Assembly (NCBI RefSeq): GCF_001598255.1 | Contig: NZ_BCYP01000022.1 | Location: 1-64,000, forward strand | Length of the DNA: 64,000 nucleotides | Direction: 5' to 3' | Origin: Mitsuaria chitosanitabida ATCC BAA-476 = NBRC 102408 | Lineage (GTDB): Bacteria; Pseudomonadota; Gammaproteobacteria; Burkholderiales; Burkholderiaceae_C | In this document: in pieces, positions 8,492-19,345 of the stretch | Layout of the letters: every line of letters starts with the position of its first letter | Position numbering within the stretch: position 1 is the first letter of the stretch | Program-made: the position numbers and the translations under genes | Notes under the pieces: generated by a model | What the model was told of the DNA's origin: nothing | Database searches by the model: none | Seen by the model: only the letters and a program-made list of their open reading frames with translations

Positions 8492-9394
8492 TCATCGGCC
8501 CGCGCCGACGTGCCGGGCCAGGCCCGCGACCAGCGCCTCGAACACCACCCGGCAACGCGGACTGTCCCGCAGGTCCTCGTGCATGGTGAGCCAGGTCTCC
8601 AGCGGGATGCCGAGCTCGCGCTTGAGCACGCGCTTCAACGCGGGATCCCGTTTCGCCACCGCGACCTGACAGAGCCCCAGGCCCGCGCCGGCGCGGATCA
8701 GCGCCAGGTGGGCGAGGTCGCTGTCGGCGCGCACCGCGAAGCGCTCGCGGGCCATCACCGGGTAGCGCCGCGCGAGCTCGCGCACATAGGGCGCCGGCTG
8801 GTCGTAGCCGATCAGCGCGTGACCCTCGTCGATCAGCGCCCGCATCGAGCGCGGCGTGCCATGCGCCTTCAGATAGCGCTCATGCGCGTGCAGGCCGACC
8901 TCGATCACGCCGACGCGGCGTGCGATCAGCTGCTCCTGCTTCGGAGGCGTCATGCGGACCGCGATGTCGGCCTCGCGCCGCAGCAGGTCCTGCACCTTGT
9001 TGCTCAGCACCAGCTCGATCACCAGTTCCGGATGCTGCTCGCGCAGGTCCGCGATCAGCGGCGGCAGGACCTCGACGCCCACGACCTCGCTCGCGGTGAC
9101 CCGCACCACGCCGCGCACGCCGTCGCCATGGCTGCGGGCGGTGCGCTCCAGCGCGGCGGCCGTGCTGTCCATGGCCTCGGCGTAGGGGCGCAGGGACAGG
9201 GCCGCCTCCGTCGGCAGCAGCCCTGCGGGCGTGCGCACGAACAGCGATTGCCCGACCTGCGCCTCCAGCGCCGCCACGTGGCGCCCCACCGTCGGCTGCG
9301 TCAGGTCCAGCGCCCGCGCCGCGCCGGAGAGCGAGCCCTCCCGCAGCACGCCCAGGAAGGAGCGGTACCACTCCCATGCGATCGTCGTTGCCAT
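8492..9394 (-). CDS. LysR-family transcriptional regulator
   Basis: A 300-residue LysR regulator. The N-terminal winged helix-turn-helix contains 'LSGAARALDLTQPTVGRHVAALEAQVG', followed by a LysR substrate-binding domain (about 90-295). I place the start at the ATG at 9394 ('MATTIAWEWYRSF'), which aligns with usual LysR N-termini; the frame stays open to 9436 but the extra residues look non-coding. It is divergent from the SDR gene at 9550 across 155 bases, the classic layout for a LysR regulator and its target. The inducer is unknown. Confidence 0.9.
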   Translation of the reverse strand: MATTIAWEWYRSFLGVLREGSLSGAARALDLTQPTVGRHVAALEAQVGQSLFVRTPAGLLPTEAALSLRPYAEAMDSTAAALERTARSHGDGVRGVVRVTASEVVGVEVLPPLIADLREQHPELVIELVLSNKVQDLLRREADIAVRMTPPKQEQLIARRVGVIEVGLHAHERYLKAHGTPRSMRALIDEGHALIGYDQPAPYVRELARRYPVMARERFAVRADSDLAHLALIRAGAGLGLCQVAVAKRDPALKRVLKRELGIPLETWLTMHEDLRDSPRCRVVFEALVAGLARHVGAGR

Positions 9395-9549
9395 GCGGAA
9401 ATGTATAGCCGCTGGTCGATGCTCGGCAATTTTCAAACAGGACGTCGATGCCCAGAATCCGCTCCATGCCTTCCCGACACGGCCGCCTCAAGCGATGAGG
9501 CGCCGCGTTCCCAGGCCTTTCTCTCCAACCCCCTTCCCAGGAGCTGAAC

Positions 9550-10626
9550 ATGGATGCGATGACCTCGATGGATGCGATCGGCACGCTGGCCGCGATGACG
9601 GCGGTGGCCAAGCGGACCGCGCTGGTGCTGGGCGCGAGTGGCGGGATCGGCGGCGCGGTGGCGCGTGCGCTGCGCGATGCCGGGTGGACGGTGCGGGCGC
9701 TCAAGCGCGGCCTGGCCGGTGAGTCCGAACAGCGCGACGGCCTGCTCTGGCTGCGCGGCGACGCGCTCGAGGCCATGGACGTGCAGCGCGCGGCGCAGGG
9801 CTGCGAGGTGATCGTCCACGCGGTCAACCCGCCGGGCTACCGCCGCTGGAACGAGCTGGTGCTGCCGATGCTCGACAACACCCTCGCCGCCGCCAGGGCG
9901 CGCGGCGCCACCGTGGTGCTGCCGGGCACGGTCTACAACTACGGGCCGGACGCCTTCCCGCATCCCGGCGAGGACGCGCCTCAGCGGCCCCTGACCCGCA
10001 AGGGCGCGATCCGCGTCGAGATGGAACGTCGCCTGCAGCAGGGCGCCGAGCGCGGCGAGTTCCGCGCCATCGTCCTGCGGGCGGGCGACTTCTTCGGGCC
10101 CGGTGCCGCCAACAGCTGGTTCTCGCAGGGCCTGGTCACGCCGGGCCGCGCGGTGACGCGCATCCAGCAACCCGGCCGCGACGGCGCAGGCCACCAGTGG
10201 GCCTATCTGCCGGACGTCGCGGCGGCGATGAGCGCGCTGATCGAGCGCCGCGAGCAGCTGCCCGCCTTCGCCCGCTTCCATTTCGCGGGGCATTGGGACG
10301 CAGACGGGCGTCAGATGGCCGAGGCGATCCAGCGCGTCGTGCGCCGCCGCACCGGCGTCACGCCCAAGGTCTCGCGCTTCCCGTGGTGGGCGGTGGCCTT
10401 GGCCCGGCCGGTGGTGCCGCTGTTCCGGGAGCTCGCCGAGATGCGCTACCTCTGGCGCGAGCCGCTGCGCATGGACGGGGCCCGGCTCGCCCGCGAGCTC
10501 GGCCGGGAGGGGGGTGAGCCGCATACGCCGTTGGAGATCGCCGTCGAGCGCACGCTCGAATCCTTGGGATGCCTGCCCACGGACAAGAGCGAGCGACGCC
10601 GGACGACGTCGCCGTCGTTCAGTTGA
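9550..10626 (+). CDS. NAD(P)-binding epimerase/dehydratase-like SDR protein
   Basis: A 358-residue extended/atypical short-chain dehydrogenase. The Rossmann motif is 'LGASGGIGGAVARAL' (Gly28, Gly31, Gly34). A further nucleotide-binding region 'VIVHAVNPPGY' and the segment 'LPGTVYNYGPDAFP' are typical of NAD-dependent epimerase homologues that act on small substrates. The substrate is not identifiable. It has a Shine-Dalgarno AGGAG before the ATG at 9550. It is divergent from the LysR gene, which probably controls it. Confidence 0.85.
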   Translation: MDAMTSMDAIGTLAAMTAVAKRTALVLGASGGIGGAVARALRDAGWTVRALKRGLAGESEQRDGLLWLRGDALEAMDVQRAAQGCEVIVHAVNPPGYRRWNELVLPMLDNTLAAARARGATVVLPGTVYNYGPDAFPHPGEDAPQRPLTRKGAIRVEMERRLQQGAERGEFRAIVLRAGDFFGPGAANSWFSQGLVTPGRAVTRIQQPGRDGAGHQWAYLPDVAAAMSALIERREQLPAFARFHFAGHWDADGRQMAEAIQRVVRRRTGVTPKVSRFPWWAVALARPVVPLFRELAEMRYLWREPLRMDGARLARELGREGGEPHTPLEIAVERTLESLGCLPTDKSERRRTTSPSFS

Positions 10627-10732
10627 TCGAGGCGATCCCCCGGACGGAGAGGACGAAGGCGATCCGGCCGACCTGACGTCGCCATCCGGCCCTCGCGGGG
10701 TCGGCGCAACCGGACAGGTCGGCGCAGGCGCG

Positions 10733-11542
10733 TCAGCTGAAGTAGCGCTGCCGCAGGCGGTCGTAGCGCCCGTCGCGTTTGATGCGGTCCAGCGCGTCCT
10801 GCAAGCGCCGAGCGATGACCGGATCGGCATCCGCCGGCAGGCCATACCAGTAGGACTTGTCGACGTCCATGGCCAGCACCGGCGTCAGCGTCGCATAGGG
10901 CAGCTTGAGCTCGCGCAGGTGCCAGGCCGCGGCCCAGTCCAGCAGCACGATCAGGTCCATGCGGCCGGCCAGCAGCTTGCGCAGGTTGGTCGCGTCGTCC
11001 AGGCCGAGTTCCAGCTCCACCTCCGGCCGCAGGCCGTCCGCGATCAGCTGCTTGGCCGAGGCCGAATCCCGCGCCACGCCCAGGCGCAGGCCGTTCAGCT
11101 GCTTGAGGCTGGCCGGATGCGCATCGGTGCGGTGGCTCAGGCGGTAGACCAGGATGCGGCGCGGGCTGATGGGACCGACCCAGCGGTACTGGGTCTCTCG
11201 CTCCGGCGTGCGGGTCAGCGAGAACAGCACGCTGTCCGGCCGCCGCGCCGCCTCCTGCACCGAGCGCTGCCAGGGCAGCACTTCGATGCGCAGCCGCAGG
11301 CCCGCCTCGGCGGCCATGGCCTTGAGCAGCTCGGTGCTGAAGCCTTGCGCCTGGCCCTTGTCGGCGTAGTTCAGCGGCGGCAGGTTCTCGGTGTACGCGA
11401 CCAGTTCGCGCGCGTCCTCGTCCACCACCGATCGCGGGCCGGGCGGTGCCGCCAGCGACGGCGCCGCGGCCGCGAGCATGCCCGCCGCCAGCAGGAGGCA
11501 GCACAGACGGCGCTCCGGCGGGGGCTCGATCAGGTGGGGCAT
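10733..11542 (-). CDS. Stand-alone amino-acid-type periplasmic solute-binding protein (SBP_bac_3)
   Basis: A 269-residue type-2 periplasmic binding protein with a hydrophobic signal peptide ending 'AAAAPSLAAPP'. The fold-specific strand is 'LVAYTENLPPLNYADKGQAQ', and 'LLKAMAAEAGLRL' follows. I start it at the ATG at 11542 ('MPHLIEPPPERRLCC'); the frame extends 50 codons further without signal-peptide character. There is no permease or ATPase gene beside it. The C-terminal half contains '[12 protein letters not shown]', nearly identical to a segment of the protein at 29285-30055, so the two are paralogues. Confidence 0.85.
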   Translation of the reverse strand: MPHLIEPPPERRLCCLLLAAGMLAAAAPSLAAPPGPRSVVDEDARELVAYTENLPPLNYADKGQAQGFSTELLKAMAAEAGLRLRIEVLPWQRSVQEAARRPDSVLFSLTRTPERETQYRWVGPISPRRILVYRLSHRTDAHPASLKQLNGLRLGVARDSASAKQLIADGLRPEVELELGLDDATNLRKLLAGRMDLIVLLDWAAAWHLRELKLPYATLTPVLAMDVDKSYWYGLPADADPVIARRLQDALDRIKRDGRYDRLRQRYFS

Positions 11543-11731
11543 CGGGGCAGTGTAGGGAGTCGGGATGACAGGCCGACAACGGTGTCGGCCCGGGGCCGCT
11601 CCCGGGGCGCCAACAAATTCACAGCGCCCAGGCGGGCGAGGGGGGATACGCGCGCGGCGGCCCGGCCAGACCTGACCCCGCGGAGGGGACACCCCGGCGC
11701 GATGCCAGGACGACCGGGGCGACCCGGGCGA

Positions 11732-13378
<1,647 letters not shown>

Positions 13379-13527
13379 GGCGCGAGAGGGGCTGCGCGCG
13401 CCGCGTCGAGGTCGACCGTGCGCGCTGGGATCGGTGAAGGGATCGGGCCGCGGGCGCTGGGCCCGGCGGCGAACCCGCGATTATCGGCGAAGGGCCGCCC
13501 CGGGCGGCGCCCGATGCCGGCGCCGCC

Positions 13528-14139
13528 TCATCCGGCCTCGGGATCCATGAAGGGCCGCACGCGGGCGAGCAGCCGTTCCACGTACTCCGCCTTCTCGCCC
13601 ACCGGCGCGGCGTAGGTCAGCGCGTCGCGCGCGGCGGCCTCCCCGGCCTTGCGCCACATCAGCCAGGCCGACAGGTACTGCGAGGCCAGGCAGCCGCCCG
13701 CGCTGGCCACCGGGCCCCGGGCGTGGAAGGGCTCGTCCAGCACCCGCACGCCGGCCTCGACCAGCCAGGGGCGGGTGGTGGTGTCGGTGCAGGCGGGGGC
13801 GTTGCCGATCAGGCCCAGGCGCGCCGCGATCAGCGCGCCGGAGCACTGGGCCGCGATCAGCTGGCGGGTCGGATCGATCTGCAGGCGGTCCAGCAGGGCG
13901 GAGTTCTCCGCGATCGCCCGGCTGTAGATGCCGGAGCCGAACCAGACCGCGTCGGCCTCGTTGGCCCATTCCAATGGGCGCTGCAGCTGCACCGAGACCC
14001 CATTCATCGAGGTCACCGCGGCGCCGGGGCCGCAGAGCTCGGCGGACCAGCCCAGCGGCTTGAGCCGGTTCAGCAGACCGAGCGGGACGAAGCTGTCCAG
14101 CTCGTTGAAGCCGTCGAAGGAGAGGATGGCGATGCGCAT
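13528..14139 (-). CDS. DJ-1/PfpI family protein
   Basis: A 203-residue class-I glutamine amidotransferase-like protein of the DJ-1/PfpI superfamily. The nucleophile elbow is 'AAQCSGALIAARLG' with Cys at about residue 99. It opens with 'MRIAILSFDGFNELDSF', as in isonitrile hydratase and AraC-linked DJ-1 proteins, but has no DNA-binding domain. A downstream 'LGLIGNAPACTDTTTRPWL' loop carries the usual Thr/His-rich position but with no clear catalytic His. Enzymatic function cannot be assigned. Upstream of prfC on the same strand, separated by 149 bases, so probably not co-transcribed. Confidence 0.85.
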   Translation of the reverse strand: MRIAILSFDGFNELDSFVPLGLLNRLKPLGWSAELCGPGAAVTSMNGVSVQLQRPLEWANEADAVWFGSGIYSRAIAENSALLDRLQIDPTRQLIAAQCSGALIAARLGLIGNAPACTDTTTRPWLVEAGVRVLDEPFHARGPVASAGGCLASQYLSAWLMWRKAGEAAARDALTYAAPVGEKAEYVERLLARVRPFMDPEAG

Positions 14140-14205
14140 GGCGGGACCCGCGAGGCGATGCGGCCGACTGTAGCGCCGCCCTCCGGATCGCCCAAGCGGG
14201 TGGGG

Positions 14206-14598
14206 TTATTGCGCGCCGCCCTCGCTGTCGCTTTCGGCGCGGGGCAGCGGGCCGTCGAGCGGGCTGCCCTCGGCGGGCACGCCCAACTGCGTCCCGATGC
14301 GCACCATCAGGTGCTGGCGCACGCGCTGGATCACCTGGGTCGCGTCGGCGGGGCCGAGTTCCTCCGCCAGGCGGGTCTGGACCTCGTAATGCAGGTAGAG
14401 CATGCCCCGCAGTTTCTCGAAGCCGGTTTCGTGACCATCAGGGCAGATGCGCAGGTCGTTGTCGAGCACGTGCTCGATCACGCCGGGTTCCAGCAGGCGG
14501 ATGCGGCACATGATCGCCAGCTGCGCGATCTCCAGGTCCACGTCCTCGACGGTCTTCTCCCACTCCTCGGCGCTGTAACGCTGCTTGGGGGTCCTCAT
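14206..14598 (-). CDS. Conserved hypothetical protein, 130 residues
   Basis: I do not recognise this protein. It is mostly charged and helical, without membrane segments or signal peptide: 'EEWEKTVEDVDLEIAQLAIMCRIRLLEPGVI' then 'DATQVIQRVRQHLMVRIGTQLGVP', ending in an acidic, Gly-rich tail. There is a good start (GGACACC...ATG at 14598) and codon use is like its neighbours. The 238 bases upstream (14599-14836) hold no gene. A small cytoplasmic adaptor would fit but is a guess. Confidence 0.7.
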   Translation of the reverse strand: MRTPKQRYSAEEWEKTVEDVDLEIAQLAIMCRIRLLEPGVIEHVLDNDLRICPDGHETGFEKLRGMLYLHYEVQTRLAEELGPADATQVIQRVRQHLMVRIGTQLGVPAEGSPLDGPLPRAESDSEGGAQ

Positions 14599-14836
14599 GG
14601 CGGTGTCCTTTCACAGGCGGGATGGCGGTCCATCCCGATGGATGCGGGGGAAAACGTTATCGGCCCGGCCGCGCAAGGGCGCGCGGCATCACGGGCGTCC
14701 ATCGTCACGGGAATCGGGGAAAAAGGCGAGCGGTGAACAAGGGATCGCCCCGCGCGCGGAAGCAAGGAAACAAGGAATCGGCTCGGCGTGGCCATGATCC
14801 GCGCGCTCGGCGTGTCGATCGGTGGATCGTGACGGC

Positions 14837-16054
14837 TCATTCGCCGGCCAGCAACCGGAAGGTGTGGCGCGCCATCATGAGCTCCTCGTCGGTGGGAATG
14901 ACCCAGGCTTCGCACCGGCTGTCGACGGCGCTGATGCGGCGCTCCGGCGCGCCCTCGCGGTTGGCGCCGTCGTGTCCGGTCAGCCCCAGCCACAGGCAGC
15001 GCGACATCACGCGGCGGCGGATCTCCGCGGCGTGCTCGCCGATGCCCGCGGTGAAGACGACGCCGTCCAGACCGCCCATCTCGGCGGCCAGCGCGCCGAT
15101 CTCGCGCGCCACGCGGTGCACGAAGACGTCCACCGCGAAGCGCGCCCGCGGCGCGTCGCTGGCCAGCAGCTGGCGCATGTCGCTGGAGACGCCCGACAGG
15201 CCCAGCAGGCCCGACTCCTTGTAGAGCAGCGCCTCCAGCTCGCGCGCGTCCATGCGGCGCTCGTCCATCAGGTAGATCAGCACGCCCGGATCGATGGCGC
15301 CGCTGCGGGTGCCCATGGGCAGGCCGTCCAGCGCGGTGAAGCCCATGCTGCTCGCGACACTGCGGCCGCGCTGCATCGCGCAGGCGCTGGCGCCGTTGCC
15401 CAGGTGCAGCACCACCGCGCGGCCGTCGGCCAGGCGCGGCGACAGCGCCGGCAGGCGCGAGGCGATGTACTCGTAGCTCAGCCCATGGAAGCCGTAGCGC
15501 CGCACGCCGGCCTCGAACAGCGCATAGGGCAGGGCGAAGGCGTCGGCCACGTCGGACTGGCCGCGATGGAAGGCGGTGTCGAAGCAGGCGACCTGCGGCA
15601 GCCCGGGCAGCGCCGAGAACGCGCGCCGGACCGGGGCCAGGTTGTGCGGCTGATGCAGCGGGGCCAGCGGGATCAGCGCCTCCAGCTGGCGCAGCACCTC
15701 GGGCGTGACGACGATGGGCGCGTCGAAGCCGGTGCCGCCATGCACGACGCGGTGGCCGATGCCCAGCATCTCGAGCCGCGGGAACTCGTGGCGGACGAAC
15801 TCGACCAGGTGGTCCAGCGCGCCCTCGTGCGACAGCCCCTCGCCGACCGGCCAGTCGCGCGATCCGGCCGGCGAGCCGTCGGCATGGCGCGCCTCGAAGT
15901 GCGGCGTGGTGCCCAGGCCCTCGACCTGGGCGCGCAGCTCCAGGCGCAGCGGGCCGCGGCTGCGGTCCTCGTGCAGCGAGAACATCGACAGCTTGATGCT
16001 GGACGAGCCCGCGTTGACGACGGCGATGAACTCACCTTCCAAGCGTGGATCCAT
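14837..16054 (-). CDS. ackA: Acetate/propionate kinase family protein
   Basis: Acetate kinase converts acyl phosphate and ADP to carboxylate and ATP. The 405-residue protein has the ASKHA-fold signatures 'VVNAGSSSIKLSMF' near the N-terminus, 'HRVVHGG', 'FDTAFHRG', 'LHLGNGASACAM' and 'GLDGVVFTAGIGEHA'. It is the last gene of an operon after a FabI-like reductase, with a 3-base gap, and it lies near a divergent phosphate acyltransferase. That context suggests it works on the acyl phosphate made by that neighbour, perhaps with a substrate other than acetate. Confidence 0.94.
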   Translation of the reverse strand: MDPRLEGEFIAVVNAGSSSIKLSMFSLHEDRSRGPLRLELRAQVEGLGTTPHFEARHADGSPAGSRDWPVGEGLSHEGALDHLVEFVRHEFPRLEMLGIGHRVVHGGTGFDAPIVVTPEVLRQLEALIPLAPLHQPHNLAPVRRAFSALPGLPQVACFDTAFHRGQSDVADAFALPYALFEAGVRRYGFHGLSYEYIASRLPALSPRLADGRAVVLHLGNGASACAMQRGRSVASSMGFTALDGLPMGTRSGAIDPGVLIYLMDERRMDARELEALLYKESGLLGLSGVSSDMRQLLASDAPRARFAVDVFVHRVAREIGALAAEMGGLDGVVFTAGIGEHAAEIRRRVMSRCLWLGLTGHDGANREGAPERRISAVDSRCEAWVIPTDEELMMARHTFRLLAGE

Positions 16055-16057
16055 CGT

Positions 16058-16858
16058 TCACCCCATGATGTGATAACCGCCGTCGACGAACAGCGTGGTG
16101 CCGGTGATGAGCCGCGCGTGATCCGCGGCCAGCATGGCGGTGGCGAAGCCGACGTCGTCGATCGTGGCCAGCGCATGCGCCGGCGCGCGCGCCGCGGCGT
16201 CGGCGAGCAGGTGGTCGAACTCCGCCAGCCCCGAGGCCGCCCGCGTCGCGATCGGTCCGGGCGAGATCGCATGCACCCGGATGCCCGCGGGCCCGAGCTC
16301 ATGCGCCAGATAGCGCACCGAGGCCTCCAGCGCCGCCTTCACCGGACCCATCAGGTTGTAGTGGTCGACCACGCGCGAGGCGCCCTGGAAGCTCATCGTG
16401 AACAGCGTGCCGCCGCCGCGCATCAGCGGTTCGGCCAGCCGCGCCATGCGGATGAAGCTGTGGCACGAGATGTCCATGGCCTGCGCGAAGCCGGCCGCGC
16501 TGCTGTCGACCAGGCGGCCGTGCAGGTCGTCCTTGGGCGCGAAGGCGATCGAGTGCAACGCGGCGTGCAGCACGCCCCAGCGTTCGGCGATGGCGGCGAA
16601 GACGGACTCGAGCGCCTCGGGCTGGCGCAGGTCCAGGGGCAGCAGCAGGTCGGCGTCCAGTGCCTCCGCCAGCGGCGCCACGTGCGGCAGGGCCTTGTCG
16701 TTGAGGTAGGTCAGCGCCAGGTTCGCGCCCATCGCGCGGAAGGCCCGCGCGCAGCCGTAGGCGATGGACTGGTCATTGGCGATGCCCGTCACCAGCACCT
16801 TGCGGCCGGCGAGCAGCGGGGGCGGCGGCGCGGGGTGCGCCTGCGAGGCGCCGCTCAT
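16058..16858 (-). CDS. fabI: Enoyl-ACP reductase (FabI-like)
   Basis: An SDR-family enoyl reductase of 266 residues. The cofactor loop 'VTGIANDQSIAYGCARA' matches the FabI pattern. The catalytic Tyr-x6-Lys is at Tyr167 and Lys174 ('YNLMGPVK'). The other Tyr conserved in FabI, ten residues upstream, is Phe here ('MSFQGA'). The ATG at 16858 overlaps the stop of the DUF3141 gene (ATGA); longer upstream frame is an antisense-like shadow. Because it sits in a DUF3141-FabI-AckA operon with a divergent phosphate acyltransferase, it may be a specialised reductase rather than the housekeeping fatty-acid enzyme. Confidence 0.9.
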   Translation of the reverse strand: MSGASQAHPAPPPPLLAGRKVLVTGIANDQSIAYGCARAFRAMGANLALTYLNDKALPHVAPLAEALDADLLLPLDLRQPEALESVFAAIAERWGVLHAALHSIAFAPKDDLHGRLVDSSAAGFAQAMDISCHSFIRMARLAEPLMRGGGTLFTMSFQGASRVVDHYNLMGPVKAALEASVRYLAHELGPAGIRVHAISPGPIATRAASGLAEFDHLLADAAARAPAHALATIDDVGFATAMLAADHARLITGTTLFVDGGYHIMG

Positions 16859-19341
16859 GCGGCGACCTTGCGGGACCGCGTGGCGGCCTTGCGCGCGGGT
16901 GTCCGGGTGGCGCCGGTGGTCGAGGCCGCCGACGCGCGCCGTGCGCGCGGCGCCGCTTCCTGACCGTTCGCGCGCTCCTTGGCGGCGGCCTTGGACGCGG
17001 GCTTCGATGCCGGTGTCGACGCGGCGCGCGAGCGCGGCCCGGGCACTCGCGCCGGTTGCGGCATCGGCGAGGCCGCGATCGTGACGGTGGCCGCGGGCGG
17101 CGTCGACAGCGACTGCGCCAGTGCCGCGACCCGGGCGGGATCGACCTCGAGCACGCGATGCACGTAGCGCGCGGCCGGCGAGCTCGGGTCGCTGAGCTCG
17201 GCCTCGCTCATCAGCACGGCGCTGGCCAGCGCGACCGCCTGCTCGCGATCGGCCAGCTCGGGCAGCAGGCGGGGCAGGGCGTCGATGGCCTCCTCCGGCG
17301 CGAAGGCGACGACCAGCGCCTGCCGATGCAGCAGCGAGGCCCAGTCCTCCGACGGGGCCGCGGCGGCCGCGCCTGCCATGCGGGTGGCCATGCGGCGATG
17401 CGAGTCGGCCAGCAGCTGGCCCAGGATCAGGCCGCGCCGCTGCAGCACGCCGCGATGCGCCAGGCCGGTCAGCAGGATGCGGCAGACCGCCTCGGCGAAG
17501 CCGCCCTGATCGACCTGCGCCAGCGCCACGCGCCGGCCCTCGGCCTCGTCGGCGAGGCTGTGGGCGGTGCTCGACGCGACGTCGTCGGCCCGCGGCGGCA
17601 GCAGCGCGCCCAGGCCGTTGGGTCCATAGACGGCCTCGACCCAGCGCACCAGCGCGCTGTCGCGCTGGTGGCCGACACGGTCCAGGCTCTCGCTGATCCA
17701 GCGCGAGCCCAGCTGTTCCCAGCGCAGCCAGGGGTTGTCGGCGTCCACGGGCGCGCGACGTTCCCGCGCGCCGTCGGCCGCCTGGCGGATCCAGGGCGCG
17801 AGCGGATGCAGGTCGGAGATCGCCAGATGCTGCTGCCGCAGCGGATGCAGCCAGCGCAGCAGCTCGCCCAGCGGCTTGTTGCCGACCGCGCGCACCGCGG
17901 GTTGCAGCCATTGGCGATAGGCGCGGATGTTGGACTCCGACACCTGCGCGATCGTGCTGAACAGCGCCTCGTCGCGGCGTCCGTCGGGATTGAGCGCGCG
18001 CAGGTCGTCGACCTTGCGGGTCTCGAAGCTCACGCTGTAGTCGCCCGACTCGAGCGCGGCCAGCGGGGCCTCGGGATCGCGCGCGTCGATCTTCATCTCG
18101 TACAGCCCGGGCGGCAGCGCGGCGATCTGCTCCAGCGTGTCGACGATCTGCTCATGCTCGCGCCGCGCGATCGCGCCGCCGACGAAGATGCCCAGGTGGC
18201 CGATGCGCGGATGCAGCATGTAGACGATGGTGCGGCCCGCCTTCACCAGCGCCTTCTCGCTGCCCCACACGTCGATGATCCAGTCCAGCGCCTGCTGCGG
18301 CGGGGTGATGTTGTCGCCCCAGGACGCGAAGATCACCATCGGCGCCGCGATGTTGCGCAGGTCCAGCTGGTAGCCCTCCATCTCTACCTCGCCGCGCGCC
18401 AGGCGGTTGCCGATGAAGAGGTTCTCGACGATGGACTCGATCTCCTCGCCGGTCATGCGGAAGTAGCCGCCCCACCAGCGCTCGAAGTCCAGGAAGCGCT
18501 CGCGCTCCGCGTCGACGTTGGCGTAGAGGTGGTAGTACTTGTCCCACCAGGTGTTGGCGAGGTTGAGGTTCTCGAAGTTGGAGACCAGATAGGCGCCGTC
18601 GAATCGGTCGCCGCACAGGTCGGCCGACAGCGCCGACAACCAGGCGCCGCCCAGCGCGCCACCCGCGTAGCGCATCGGGTTCTGCTGCGCGGAGCCGGCC
18701 CAGTAGGACAGCGGGGCCCCGTTGAGCACGATGGGGCCCATCAGGTCGCTGCGCACGGCGGCCAGCGCCGCGACGGCCCAGCCGGCCTGGCAGTTGCCGA
18801 TCACCGCCGGCAGGCCGGGCGCCTTGGGATGGCGGCGGCCGACTTCCTCGATGAACAGGGCCTCCGCGCGCGCCACGTCCAGCAGGGTCTGGCCCTCGAC
18901 GGGCTCGGGCTCGAAGGTGATGAAGTAGACCGGGTGGCCGGCGCGCAGCGCGACGCCGATCTCGGAGTCCGGCTTGAAGCCGCCGATGCCGGGGCCGTGA
19001 CCCGCGCGCGGATCGATGACGACGATGGGCCGGCGCTTGGGGTCGACGACCGAGCCATCCGGCGGCAGGATGCGCAGCAGCGAGTAGTTGCAGGGCTGCG
19101 GGAGGTCGTGGCCGTCCATCAGCAGTTCGTGCTCGAACTTGAGCAGGGCCGGCTTTCCCGCGTGCAGGTGGTCGAGGAAGACGTTGCCGCGCTCGCGCAT
19201 CACGTCCAGCGTCAGCACGGTGCGCTGCCAGGCATCGGCGGCATAGGCGCGCCAGGCCTCGGCGGCGCGGCCGGCCAGGTCGGGCGGTGCGAGGGACGTG
19301 CCCTCGGTGTCGGAGCCGGCTTGTCGGAGCCACTGGAACAT
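16855..19341 (-). CDS. DUF3141 protein: PhaC-like alpha/beta hydrolase with C-terminal basic tail
   Basis: An 828-residue DUF3141 protein. The N-terminal half has an alpha/beta-hydrolase core with a possible PHA-synthase-like triad: Cys184 in 'GNCQAG', Asp343 in 'WGDNIT', His382 in 'RIGHLG'. The region after about 430 is helical and has no recognisable domain. The last ~70 residues are rich in Ala, Lys, Arg, Pro and Thr, like histone H1 or PHA-granule DNA-binding tails. The start at 19341 ('MFQWLRQAG') has a strong ribosome site (19346-19353). First gene of an operon with fabI and ackA, divergent from the phosphate acyltransferase. The family's biochemical role is not established; polymer or acyl-thioester chemistry is inference. 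Confidence 0.88.
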   Translation of the reverse strand: MFQWLRQAGSDTEGTSLAPPDLAGRAAEAWRAYAADAWQRTVLTLDVMRERGNVFLDHLHAGKPALLKFEHELLMDGHDLPQPCNYSLLRILPPDGSVVDPKRRPIVVIDPRAGHGPGIGGFKPDSEIGVALRAGHPVYFITFEPEPVEGQTLLDVARAEALFIEEVGRRHPKAPGLPAVIGNCQAGWAVAALAAVRSDLMGPIVLNGAPLSYWAGSAQQNPMRYAGGALGGAWLSALSADLCGDRFDGAYLVSNFENLNLANTWWDKYYHLYANVDAERERFLDFERWWGGYFRMTGEEIESIVENLFIGNRLARGEVEMEGYQLDLRNIAAPMVIFASWGDNITPPQQALDWIIDVWGSEKALVKAGRTIVYMLHPRIGHLGIFVGGAIARREHEQIVDTLEQIAALPPGLYEMKIDARDPEAPLAALESGDYSVSFETRKVDDLRALNPDGRRDEALFSTIAQVSESNIRAYRQWLQPAVRAVGNKPLGELLRWLHPLRQQHLAISDLHPLAPWIRQAADGARERRAPVDADNPWLRWEQLGSRWISESLDRVGHQRDSALVRWVEAVYGPNGLGALLPPRADDVASSTAHSLADEAEGRRVALAQVDQGGFAEAVCRILLTGLAHRGVLQRRGLILGQLLADSHRRMATRMAGAAAAAPSEDWASLLHRQALVVAFAPEEAIDALPRLLPELADREQAVALASAVLMSEAELSDPSSPAARYVHRVLEVDPARVAALAQSLSTPPAATVTIAASPMPQPARVPGPRSRAASTPASKPASKAAAKERANGQEAAPRARRASAASTTGATRTPARKAATRSRKVAA

Positions 19342-19345
19342 GTCG

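Noticed and set aside
16058-17911. Extended frame upstream of the FabI-like gene
   Set aside because: The extra N-terminal 350 residues are Arg/Ala/Gly-rich shadow of the DUF3141 gene. The FabI Rossmann motif begins right after the ATG at 16858.
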